Assembly: GCA_021208605.1 (NCBI GenBank)
Contig: JAJOJK010000019.1
Coordinates: 1-37,717 of the forward strand
Length of the DNA stretch: 37,717 nucleotides
Direction: 5' to 3'
DNA from: Candidatus Woesebacteria bacterium
Lineage (GTDB): Bacteria > Patescibacteriota > Microgenomatia > UBA1400 > UBA1396
The notes below the pieces were generated by a model. That model did not search any database and was not told the DNA's origin. It saw only the letters and a program-made list of their open reading frames with translations. The position numbers and the translations under genes are program-made. This document shows, piece after piece, positions 1-7,815 of the stretch. The first letter of the stretch is position 1. Every line of letters begins with the position of its first letter.

Positions 1-10
1 TTTTCTGCAT
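1..10 (-). CDS. 5' end of a leftward gene, product unknown
   Basis: Only the first three codons (Met-Gln-Lys) are in the window. On the minus strand an AAGGAG Shine-Dalgarno sequence (18-23) stands 7 nt before an ATG at 10-8. This is one of the better ribosome-binding sites in the window, which is why I call a gene start here. It lies downstream of the leftward ATPase gene at 225-2393 on the same strand, about 215 nt away. Nothing can be said about function. Confidence 0.6.
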
Positions 11-186
11 GATCTTGCTCCTTAAATAGGAAAACGAAAACTATTCGCCCACAAACAGACAAAACCTTGCTTAAAATTTCTCTTCACCTGTTCACGAGCT
101 CGCCTTCCGCATAAAAAAGACCGTCGCAATGACAATCCTTACGCGGAAAACTGTGGCTATTGTAGCAAAAATTGCCTAAAATTCAA

Positions 187-198
187 GTTATAGGCCTA
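187..198 (-). repeat. Single TAGGCCTATAAC repeat arm
   Basis: Read leftwards this is TAGGCCTATAAC, the core of the repeat family seen complete at 12762-12877 and 23691-23806. It begins 27 nt after the stop codon of the ATPase gene and has the same orientation relative to that gene as the other copies have to theirs. The GC-rich outer half of the arm is missing and there is no partner arm nearby, so it is a decayed or solo copy. The rest of 11-224 shows no gene and no strong terminator. Confidence 0.6.
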
Positions 199-224
199 AA
201 TTCATGAGAAACATTTGGAGTAAC

Positions 225-2393
225 CTACTCTCGCTTCCGCGCATACCGCTCGCGCGACACTCGCAAAACCTTCTCGCGGTTCTGATTCCGGGAACTCGCA
301 AGATTCAATGTATGCGCCGGGAAAGGCTGGCTCACGTGGCCGTCAATCAGCAAACGCGTAATAATCTGGTAGCGACCCAAAGAAACTAAGTCTTCGGCCG
401 AGTATTTATTGCCGAACTCTTTCTGTAAGTGGTCAGCATCGCTGGCACCCAAAATGAAACTCACCATGTTGCCGGCGTTTCCAAAAATGGCGGTGCGGAC
501 TTCTTCGGGGATCTGGTCAATGTATTGGTTGGCCAGAATGAGGTTCAAACGATACTTGCGGGCCTCAGACAAAATCTTCACAAATGAAGTCGTGGCAAAA
601 TTCTGGAACTCATCAATATACAAATAGAAATCACGGCGTTTTTCTTCGTCTAAATACACACGGTTCATGGCCGCCAATTGAATCTTGGTAATAATCATTG
701 CGCCGAGAAGAGCAGCGTTGTCTTCACCCAAACGGCCTTGCGAAACATTTACCAACAAGATTTTGCCTTCATTCATGATTTGCTCAATATCGATCGAACT
801 CTTGCGCGTGTTGACCACGGCGCGGATCAGTGGCGAAGTCACGAACTGACCGACTTTATTCATAATTGGCGAGACGGCTTCGGTTCGTTGCTTTTCGTTC
901 AGGCGATTAAATTCGTAGAACCAAAAGTTGCGCAACACTTTATCGTCGGTTTTTTCGGCGATTTCGTCGCGGTATTTTTTGTCGTTGAGAATCCGCAAAA
1001 TATCTTCCAGTTTGGCCTCGTGGTGGAGCAAAGTCAGCAACGTATTGCGCAAAATATACTCTAAACGCGGACCCCAACTGTAGCCATACATTTTTTGGAA
1101 AATACCAATAATTCCCGAGGCCACCAGTTCGCGATGGACCGAAGAGCCAGCCTCAAACAAGTTAATCTGAACTACTGCTTCGGGATCGGCTGGGTCGAGA
1201 ACGATGACATCATTGATGCGAGACTTAGGAATGTAATTCAAAACCGTATCAATCAAATCGCCATGCGGATCGACCACCGCTAAACCTTCGCCATGCTTGA
1301 GGTCGTTGATAATCATATTAGCCAGCAGCGTAGATTTACCGGTACCACTTTTTCCAATGGCGTACATGTGGCGGCGGCGGTCTTCGCGTTTGATGCCAAA
1401 AATCTGGGCCTGGTTTTTGAACTCGGTTTTGCCAAAGAGATTGACATTATCGAGCTCCTCTTTACTGAAGTTTTCGTAAATCGGTAAATTCTCAGGCGGT
1501 TCACCGAGCAAGTTTTTCCCCCAGGCAATGTTGCGAATTGCGGCCAACTTTTTGTTGGGCAGATGAAACAAAGTCGCCAACTCCGAAGTAGAGAAGTACT
1601 GCTTCGGAATTTTGACCGAGCGGTTTTCAATTTGCTGAGGCCGTCCACCGCGACGAAAAACCCAGGGCTTAGCGGCTTTCAAAGAATTGGCCTCTGACTG
1701 CAAAACATTGAACGTATTGGACAGCGAGTCGAGCAGCGTCTTAGCCTGCTCTTTGGTTGGCGCTTGTGTCATGATGTGCAGTGACACCGCAAACCACGAT
1801 TCTTGCAACTTGCGGCTCATATGTTCTTTTTGCGGATGCGGCACACTGACTTCCTGCACCTCACTGCCTTCGCCTTTGGTCTGTTTGACGTTTTGCGCGG
1901 AGTAGCCAGCCGACTTCGCTGACTCATTCACTTTATGCACGCGCAGTTGAATCAGCGCTAACTCTTCGTCTTTCAACTTGGAAAGCGCCGATAACACTGT
2001 CGATAACGGATCCGTATCCGGGAAATCTTTGTACGTGCGGATCGGCAAATAAGAAGGAGCGTTAAAGGTGATTTCCGTCCAGGCTTTGGGGAGGTCTTTT
2101 TCAAACTCTTGCAACGGCTCGTGTTCCAATGGCTGCACTAAAGCTTCGGGGTACGCGGCCGTAATTTGGCTCGTGAGGTACTGCACCTGTTCCGCCGGCA
2201 CCGTAACAAAGGCATAAATCATCTGGCCCTGGTTAAGCCACTCAAACGTGAACTCGTCTGGCGACTGAAACCAGCCCTGCATCCCGCTTGGCGGAGTGGG
2301 CAACGCGGCAAAAATCTGTGCGGCCGCCTCAGGCCCCGCTTCGTTATCGCGGGCCGTACGAACTTCTAAAGTAACAAACGCTTTTTCGGACAC
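225..2393 (-). CDS. TraG/VirD4-like conjugative-type ATPase (DUF87/TraM-recognition family)
   Basis: A 722-residue P-loop ATPase related to type IV coupling proteins, which bind DNA or protein substrates and energise their transfer at the membrane. Walker A is GKSGTGKST at about residues 347-355, followed by a VVDPHGD strand. Walker B is YIDEF with D594/E595, followed by the LANQY segment typical of the TraG/VirD4 C-terminal domain. No clear membrane helix is present, unlike classical VirD4. I start it at GTG 2393 because an extended -10 box (TGCTATACT, minus strand) ends 6 nt upstream. The open frame runs on to 2552, but that extension looks non-coding. No relaxase or other secretion genes are near. 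Solitary ATPases of this family are common in Patescibacteria, and their role (pilus, DNA uptake or conjugation remnant) is not settled here. Confidence 0.85.
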   Translation of the reverse strand: MSEKAFVTLEVRTARDNEAGPEAAAQIFAALPTPPSGMQGWFQSPDEFTFEWLNQGQMIYAFVTVPAEQVQYLTSQITAAYPEALVQPLEHEPLQEFEKDLPKAWTEITFNAPSYLPIRTYKDFPDTDPLSTVLSALSKLKDEELALIQLRVHKVNESAKSAGYSAQNVKQTKGEGSEVQEVSVPHPQKEHMSRKLQESWFAVSLHIMTQAPTKEQAKTLLDSLSNTFNVLQSEANSLKAAKPWVFRRGGRPQQIENRSVKIPKQYFSTSELATLFHLPNKKLAAIRNIAWGKNLLGEPPENLPIYENFSKEELDNVNLFGKTEFKNQAQIFGIKREDRRRHMYAIGKSGTGKSTLLANMIINDLKHGEGLAVVDPHGDLIDTVLNYIPKSRINDVIVLDPADPEAVVQINLFEAGSSVHRELVASGIIGIFQKMYGYSWGPRLEYILRNTLLTLLHHEAKLEDILRILNDKKYRDEIAEKTDDKVLRNFWFYEFNRLNEKQRTEAVSPIMNKVGQFVTSPLIRAVVNTRKSSIDIEQIMNEGKILLVNVSQGRLGEDNAALLGAMIITKIQLAAMNRVYLDEEKRRDFYLYIDEFQNFATTSFVKILSEARKYRLNLILANQYIDQIPEEVRTAIFGNAGNMVSFILGASDADHLQKEFGNKYSAEDLVSLGRYQIITRLLIDGHVSQPFPAHTLNLASSRNQNREKVLRVSRERYARKRE

Positions 2394-2399
2394 AGGTTC

Positions 2400-2408
2400 A
2401 GTATAGCA
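2400..2408 (-). promoter_or_regulatory. Extended -10 promoter of the ATPase gene
   Basis: The minus strand reads TGCTATACT, then 6 nt, then GTG. It sets the start choice at 2393 and predicts a leaderless transcript. Confidence 0.65.
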
Positions 2409-2448
2409 GGCCCCGACCGTCCGCCTAGTTCCATCTTGAGGTACGAAA

Positions 2449-2457
2449 TGATATAAT
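2449..2457 (+). promoter_or_regulatory. Extended -10 promoter for the small gene at 2540
   Basis: TGATATAAT is an extended -10 with a perfect hexamer; no good -35 is visible. It would give an mRNA with a leader of about 75 nt before the SD-led start at 2540. It is back-to-back with the leftward ATPase promoter. Confidence 0.5.
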
Positions 2458-2539
2458 CCGTACTTCCTGATTCTATGGCATGGCGCTGTAGAGGAGGGAG
2501 ACTCGTGACCTGTACATAGTGAATTCCAAAGGAAAAAAA

Positions 2540-2788
2540 ATGACATTTTCACGAGATCGGCGTTTCACGCCCGTTTCAGGAACTCGCATTCCCATCTATG
2601 ATGGTATCAATGGCAATAGCCAGGATGGCTACCTACCATCATCGGCATGGCTGCGAATTGTTGAAACGAAACTGAAACCCGACAAAAAAATCGCCGGATA
2701 CTGGATGCTCATCAGTTGTCCATCGCATGTGAACCATGAAAAACATGTGTTCATAAAGGCAGATGATTTCGACAAACTGCTTTGCTGA
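2540..2788 (+). CDS. Hypothetical protein, 82 aa
   Basis: I do not recognise the family. The start is ATG 2540, because AAAGGA (2528-2533) sits 6 nt upstream; a GTG at 2519 in the same frame lacks such a site. The product is soluble-looking, with a basic N-terminus, a central GYWMLISCP stretch and an acidic end (KADDFDKLL). There is no signal peptide or membrane helix. It has its own complete unit: a -10 box at 2452-2457 and a strong terminator at 2802-2832. That argues for a real gene rather than a chance frame. Confidence 0.6.
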   Translation: MTFSRDRRFTPVSGTRIPIYDGINGNSQDGYLPSSAWLRIVETKLKPDKKIAGYWMLISCPSHVNHEKHVFIKADDFDKLLC

Positions 2789-2801
2789 AACCTGGGGATT
2801 T

Positions 2802-2832
2802 AAACCGCCCACGTAAAAGTGGGCGGTTTTTC
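2802..2832 (+). terminator. Rho-independent terminator after the 82-aa gene
   Basis: An 11-bp perfect stem (AAACCGCCCAC / GTGGGCGGTTT) with a 6-nt GTAAAA loop runs into a T-tract. It begins 13 nt after the stop codon at 2788. It is the clearest intrinsic terminator in the window. Confidence 0.9.
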
Positions 2833-2884
2833 TATTCCCAAAAAATCTCTCAAAAAAAACATCCTTTAAATATCATCACAAAAG

Positions 2885-2893
2885 TGCTACAAT
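2885..2893 (+). promoter_or_regulatory. Extended -10 promoter of the RND adaptor gene
   Basis: TG-C-TACAAT, then 9 nt, then ATG 2903. There is no Shine-Dalgarno sequence. It is probably also the promoter of the downstream RND pump. Confidence 0.6.
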
Positions 2894-2902
2894 AGGCAAC
2901 TT

Positions 2903-4366
2903 ATGAAATTCGTAACCTGGATACAAGAAAAATACGCCGCTACAAAGGAAACTTTGCAGCGTGGTTGGAAGCAAGGATCGACCTTTGCTGGCAAGCAGTT
3001 TTCTCGAGTAGAGAAGCCGTTGCGTCGGTACCCAATGGTCAGCTTTTTGGTCTTGTTGGCGCTTTTGTTTGCCATTATCGCCGCCGTTAACTTGATTCAT
3101 TCCCCCGCAGAAACCAGTGACGAAACGGTCGACCGCACTAAAACCGTGCAAACCGTCTCGATCGGCCAAGCCCCGCGTATTCGCGTAAATGGTCAGGTGG
3201 AGAAATCTGGCGTCATTACCATCGTTGCTCCGGCACCTGGTGTGGTGAACTCGGTGTTGGTTGAACCGGGTCAAGAAATCTACAAAGGCAAAACCGTGGT
3301 CAGCTTAGCCAGCAATTACTCTGGTGGCAGCATTCCTGGCCTCCAAGCCCAAATTGCCAAAGAGCAGTGGAAAAACCTTGAAGAAACCTATCCCGCTCAA
3401 AAAGACATTATTACGAAACAACGCGAACTCGCTCAAAAGCAAGAAACCCAAGCCGATGATCTGCGTGAAATTTCCCGCAACTCCCTCGGCACCAGCCGCG
3501 ACTTGCTCGATTTGAACGAAACCATGCTGGAAACCGTGGAGGACACGTTGTCGACCTCGACCAACAGCGCCGAAATCCAAGCCGCTCGCCAGATGAAGGC
3601 CCAATTGTTGCAAGGCATTATTCAGCTGCGCTCACAGATCGACCAAACCGAGTACCAGAGCAATGACGACAATCCTCCCGCTGAGCTGGCTCGCCTACAA
3701 CGCGACCTGACCCTCAAGCAACTGGAAGTCCAAGAAAAATCTCTGGAACTCAACAAAGAAGTGACTCAGCTGCAGCTGCGTGTGGCGCAAGTCCAGGCGG
3801 CCAGCATGTACCCGAGTGCACCATTCAATGCTCGTGTTGAGCGCGTACACGTGTCCAAGGGTCAGTTTGTCCAGGCCGGCACACCGCTGGTCACCATTGA
3901 CTGCGACACCGCTGTCACCCAAGTGATCGCCAAAATTCCTGGCGAAATTTCCCAGCAGGTCAGCTCCATGGAGCCGAGCGTATTGATGATTGGTTCCGAG
4001 AGCATCGAACTTATTCCAGACTACGTCTCACACGAAGCGACCGACGGTCAGCTCTATAGCGTGCAGTACACTTTGCCGCTGGAAGTCACCGAATGGCTGA
4101 CTGATAACAGTTTTGTCAGTGTCGAGCTTCCTCTGGGGTACGCCGACACGAGCGCTGTGGTGCCGTTTATTCCTATTGATGCCGTTCACCAGAATGAACT
4201 CCAAGCCACTGTCTATGTCATGGAAAATTTCCAGGCGACCGCCCGCGAAGTCAAACTCGGTGACGTGCAGGGCCGTTTTGTGATGATCGAATCTGGCCTG
4301 AACCCTGGTGACATTGTCATTGTTGATAGAAATGTAGTGGCAGGAGATGCCGTAAAAACGATATAG
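2903..4366 (+). CDS. HlyD/AcrA-type membrane fusion protein of an RND efflux system
   Basis: A 487-residue periplasmic-adaptor-type protein. It has a cytoplasmic N-terminus of about 43 residues, one membrane helix (about 44-65), a first half lipoyl-like domain (about 100-140, PGVVNSVLVEPGQEI), a long Gln/Glu/Leu-rich coiled-coil hairpin (about 145-300), the second lipoyl half (about 306-335, RVERVHVSKGQFVQAG), then beta-barrel and membrane-proximal regions ending in GDIVIVDRNVVAGD. It lies directly upstream of the RND pump gene, so the two should form one complex. No TolC-like outer-membrane protein is nearby. That would fit a cell envelope without a classical outer membrane, in which case the adaptor would work outside the single membrane (inference). 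Confidence 0.88.
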   Translation: MKFVTWIQEKYAATKETLQRGWKQGSTFAGKQFSRVEKPLRRYPMVSFLVLLALLFAIIAAVNLIHSPAETSDETVDRTKTVQTVSIGQAPRIRVNGQVEKSGVITIVAPAPGVVNSVLVEPGQEIYKGKTVVSLASNYSGGSIPGLQAQIAKEQWKNLEETYPAQKDIITKQRELAQKQETQADDLREISRNSLGTSRDLLDLNETMLETVEDTLSTSTNSAEIQAARQMKAQLLQGIIQLRSQIDQTEYQSNDDNPPAELARLQRDLTLKQLEVQEKSLELNKEVTQLQLRVAQVQAASMYPSAPFNARVERVHVSKGQFVQAGTPLVTIDCDTAVTQVIAKIPGEISQQVSSMEPSVLMIGSESIELIPDYVSHEATDGQLYSVQYTLPLEVTEWLTDNSFVSVELPLGYADTSAVVPFIPIDAVHQNELQATVYVMENFQATAREVKLGDVQGRFVMIESGLNPGDIVIVDRNVVAGDAVKTI

Positions 4367-4370
4367 GATA

Positions 4371-4426
4371 GAGGGACGGTCCTTTCAGAGGTGAGTCCAC
4401 GCTCACCTCTGAAAGGACCGTCCCTC
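4371..4426. repeat. Perfect 25-bp inverted repeat (hairpin) between the RND genes
   Basis: Arms 4371-4395 and 4402-4426 are exact reverse complements with a 6-nt loop (TCCACG). The arms begin GAGGGACGGTCC. No T-tract follows, so it is not a standard terminator. It starts 4 nt after the adaptor stop codon and ends 16 nt before the pump ATG. The GAGGGAC start recalls the GAGGGACCG at the solo repeat arm 7732-7755, but the remainder differs. Confidence 0.85.
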
Positions 4427-4442
4427 CACCGACCACAAAACT

Positions 4443-7400
4443 ATGAAATCATACCTCGACCAACTCCAGTTTGAAGACCGCTTGCGCAACTCCTTTATTG
4501 CCAAGTATCTGACCAATATCCGCCTCGTGGCGTTACTCATCATGAGTATTATTGTGTTGGGTGTGGCCAGCTATATCTGGTTGCCGCGTCGATTGAATCC
4601 AGAGGTCAACATTCCTATTGTGGTCGTTTCGACGGTTTTGCCGGGAGCAGGACCAGAAGATGTGGAATCATTGGTCACCATCCCGTTGGAAAACCAGATC
4701 AAAAATGCTGACGGCATCGACATCATGTCCTCGACCTCCAACGAAAATGTTTCCAACATCACGCTGCAGTTCAAATCTAGCGTCGACGTCGACGAAGCCC
4801 GCGACGAAGTCCAGCGCTTAGTCAACAACGCCAACGATTTGCCCGCCGACGCTACCACCCCAAGAGTGCAAAGCCTCGACTTTGAAGACGTACCAGTCTG
4901 GCAGTTCGCCCTCACCAGTTCCGCCGATCAAGCCACGCTCGAAACCATCGCCACGCAACTCGAACAAGAAATCGAAACCGTCAGCAACGTGGATCGCGTG
5001 GAAGTGAGTGGAGTAGAGGGAAAAGAAATCCAGATTACGGTTGATCCCACCACAATTGCCGAACTCGGTGTAAATCCGCAACAACTGGCTAGCGCCATCA
5101 CCGACGCCACCAGCGCTTTGCCAGCTGGCAACATTACCACGCAGCAAACTGACTTTGCGGTCAGCATCAATCCAGCGGTTGATACCCTCGACACACTTCG
5201 CAATACGCCAATTCAGGTCAACCAACAAGTAATGCAGTTGCAAGATATTGCCACCGTGCAGTACCGCAGCGCGCCATACCAGAGCCGCTCATACTTGGCT
5301 CGACCAGACGGAGAAATCGAAACTGCCGTCAGCTTTGCGGTGTACAAAACCAGCGGCAGCGACATCGAGTCCACTCAGCAAGCCGTGGAGGAGCGTGTCA
5401 CCACCTGGCTCACTCCGTATGACGAAACCATTCATTTAGTCACCCTGGAAAACGTGGCCAAAGAGATCTCCGATCAGTTTGCCGATCTCGGCAGCAACTT
5501 TGCCAGCACCATTGTGTTGGTGTTCTTAACCCTGCTTGTCTTCTTGGGTATCCGCCAGGCTACCATCGCTTCGTTGAGCATTCCGATGACCTTCTTAGTG
5601 TCGTTCTTCATTATGAATATCACTGGTCAGACACTGAACTTTTTGACCATGTTCTCGCTGTTACTCGCCCTTGGTCTGCTGGTCGACGACGCGATTGTGA
5701 TCGTTCAATCCATGACCGCCTACTCACGTACGGGTCGATTCTCGGCGGAAGAAACCGGCTTATTGGTTTGGCGCGACTTCATTGTTCCAATTTGGACCAC
5801 TACCATCACCACGGTGTGGGCCTTTGTGCCGCTCTTACTCGCCACCGGGATTATCGGTGAGTTTATTAAGTCGATTCCGATTGTGGTGTCTTCCACTTTG
5901 TTGACGTCTACCGCGGTCGCCGTGCTCATTACCTTGCCGATGATGATTATCTTGCTCGATGTGAAGGTGCCAAAAAGAGTGCGTACCCTCGGCTGGATTC
6001 TCTTGGCACTCGGCGCTGTCGGCAGTATCTTTGGCTTGACCCAAGCCTACGCCGCACCGGCTTTACCAGTGATTGCCGTGTTGACCATTCTTCTGCTGAT
6101 TATTGCCTGGCGCTGGCGCAGTGACTTACTGAACTCAGTGCACACTTCCGCCAAAACTGTCTCGGCTTCTCCTTGGTACACCCGCACCATGCAGACGCTC
6201 GATACCGGTCTGATCAACCTGCAACCAGCAGTCGACCGCTACCAAAACTTCATGAACTCCGTCCTGGAAAACAAAACCAGCAAGCGCCAAGTGATTGCCG
6301 CCGTGGTGATTTTCTCGATCTTTTCCTATCTATTGGTACCACTCGGATTTGTACAAAATGAGTTCTTCCCCGAGACCGATTCCGACATTATGTATGTCGC
6401 GGTTGAGCTGCCCAGCGGCTCCAATCGCGAACTCACCGAGACAAAAACCCTGAGTCTTTTCCCGACTTTGCAAGCTATTCCAGAGGTCGAAATAGTGCAA
6501 GCCAATATCGGGCAGGGTGGTTCACACGTAGCTGAGTTTACCGTGCGTTTGCAGCCCGATGCCGATCGACAACGTAGCGCCCAGCAAATTGCTGAGGAAC
6601 TGCGCGTCGAGTTTGCCAATGACCAAACCGCCGACATCACTGTCAGCATGCCCAGTGGTGGTCCGCCCGCTGGTGAAGATATTGCCCTCAAGATTATTGG
6701 TCCAGAACTTGGTGAACTCCAAGCGATTGCCAACGAAGTTGACAGCTACTTAGAACAACAACCCGGCGTCTTAAATATTGATCGCTCCATTAAGGGTGGC
6801 CCGAGTAAACTCGTTTTTGAGCCAAACCGCGAACAGATCGCCAGCCAAGGTTTGACCAATCAGCAAATTGGTTTCTGGCTCCGCACCGCCTTAAGTGGTT
6901 TTGAGCTCGACGAGATCACCTTGCCTGGTGATACCGAAGCCACCAGCATCCAGTTCCGCATGTTTGACCGCCTGCTGGAACCAGAAGAGCTCAGCCAAAT
7001 TTCGCTGCTCACACAAAATGGACCAGTGCCGATTACCCAGTTTGGCGAGTTCGTTTTGGAATCGAACCCCACCTCGATTGCCCGCGAAAACGGCCAACGC
7101 ACATTGACCGTTACGGCAGAAGTGACCGGTGATTACTCCGTGACCCAAGTGAACCAAGACATGTTAGCGTATGCCGACACGCTCGAATTGCCAACTGAGT
7201 ACTCATTCGATACCGGTGGTGTCAACGAAGAAAACGAAAAATCTGTCCAGTCCATCATGCAAGCCATGGTGATTGCCATCTTGCTCATTGTCGTGACCAT
7301 GGTGATCCAGCTCGGCTCATTCCGCCAGGCGATGCTCGTGGTTCTGGTGATTCCATTGGCTGTATCTGGCGTGTTTGTGCTATTTGCTCTGAGTGGAACG

Positions 7401-7727
7401 CCGCTGTCATTCCCGGCCTTGATTGGTGTGTTGGCGTTGTTCGGAATTGTGGTGAATAACTCGATTATGTTGGTCGACAAGATCAATCAGAATATGGCCA
7501 TCGGCATGAAGCAGCGCGATGCTATTAGCGACGCCGCCGCAAGTCGTCTGGAGCCAATTCTGTTTAGTTCACTGACGACCATTACTGGTCTGGTGCCGAT
7601 TACCATTACCGATCCCCTCTGGCGTGGTCTGGGTGGTGGAATTATTTCTGGCTTGTTCTTGTCGGGCGCGATTATGTTGCTGTTTATTCCGGTGTTGTAT
7701 GACATGTGGTATCCGGAGACGGAGTAG
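4443..7727 (+). CDS. RND-family efflux pump (HAE-1/AcrB-like)
   Basis: A 1094-residue proton-driven transporter of the AcrB superfamily, expected to export hydrophobic compounds with the adjacent adaptor. It shows the duplicated RND layout: TM1 at about 29-47, a porter domain, TM2-6, then TM7 from about 617 and a second half. The TM4 motif LLVDDAIV carries the paired aspartates D415/D416. The TM10 counterpart reads GIVVNNSIMLVD, with Asn where AcrB has the relay Lys. Between TM6 and TM7 there is an extra hydrophobic hairpin (about 515-535 and 540-558), which explains the length over the usual 1030-1050. The start at ATG 4443 has no SD and no close -10, so expression probably depends on the adaptor transcript across the 4371-4426 hairpin. 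Confidence 0.93.
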   Translation: MKSYLDQLQFEDRLRNSFIAKYLTNIRLVALLIMSIIVLGVASYIWLPRRLNPEVNIPIVVVSTVLPGAGPEDVESLVTIPLENQIKNADGIDIMSSTSNENVSNITLQFKSSVDVDEARDEVQRLVNNANDLPADATTPRVQSLDFEDVPVWQFALTSSADQATLETIATQLEQEIETVSNVDRVEVSGVEGKEIQITVDPTTIAELGVNPQQLASAITDATSALPAGNITTQQTDFAVSINPAVDTLDTLRNTPIQVNQQVMQLQDIATVQYRSAPYQSRSYLARPDGEIETAVSFAVYKTSGSDIESTQQAVEERVTTWLTPYDETIHLVTLENVAKEISDQFADLGSNFASTIVLVFLTLLVFLGIRQATIASLSIPMTFLVSFFIMNITGQTLNFLTMFSLLLALGLLVDDAIVIVQSMTAYSRTGRFSAEETGLLVWRDFIVPIWTTTITTVWAFVPLLLATGIIGEFIKSIPIVVSSTLLTSTAVAVLITLPMMIILLDVKVPKRVRTLGWILLALGAVGSIFGLTQAYAAPALPVIAVLTILLLIIAWRWRSDLLNSVHTSAKTVSASPWYTRTMQTLDTGLINLQPAVDRYQNFMNSVLENKTSKRQVIAAVVIFSIFSYLLVPLGFVQNEFFPETDSDIMYVAVELPSGSNRELTETKTLSLFPTLQAIPEVEIVQANIGQGGSHVAEFTVRLQPDADRQRSAQQIAEELRVEFANDQTADITVSMPSGGPPAGEDIALKIIGPELGELQAIANEVDSYLEQQPGVLNIDRSIKGGPSKLVFEPNREQIASQGLTNQQIGFWLRTALSGFELDEITLPGDTEATSIQFRMFDRLLEPEELSQISLLTQNGPVPITQFGEFVLESNPTSIARENGQRTLTVTAEVTGDYSVTQVNQDMLAYADTLELPTEYSFDTGGVNEENEKSVQSIMQAMVIAILLIVVTMVIQLGSFRQAMLVVLVIPLAVSGVFVLFALSGTPLSFPALIGVLALFGIVVNNSIMLVDKINQNMAIGMKQRDAISDAAASRLEPILFSSLTTITGLVPITITDPLWRGLGGGIISGLFLSGAIMLLFIPVLYDMWYPETE

Positions 7728-7731
7728 GAGA

Positions 7732-7755
7732 GGGACCGACCCTTAGGCCTATAAC
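7732..7755 (+). repeat. Solo arm of the TAGGCCTATAAC repeat family
   Basis: It begins 4 nt after the pump stop codon. It matches the 24-nt arm of the 116-bp elements at 20 of 24 positions; all four differences lie in the GC-rich outer half, and TAGGCCTATAAC (7744-7755) is exact. No second arm follows within 130 nt. Confidence 0.8.
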
Positions 7756-7776
7756 CCGCAGATTCTTACATTCCCT

Positions 7777-7804
7777 TTGACTCTCCTCAAAAAAGCGCTA
7801 TAGT
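7777..7804 (+). promoter_or_regulatory. Sigma70-type promoter of the giant surface protein gene
   Basis: TTGACT (7777-7782), a 16-nt spacer and TATAGT (7799-7804), 11 nt before ATG 7816. This is one of the best -35/-10 pairs in the window. The leader would be only about 4 nt. Confidence 0.7.
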
Positions 7805-7815
7805 ACAGCTTATAT

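Noticed and set aside
2394-2552. N-terminal extension of the ATPase to 2552
   Set aside because: It reads across the -10 box that sits 6 nt before GTG 2393 and has no family-like sequence.
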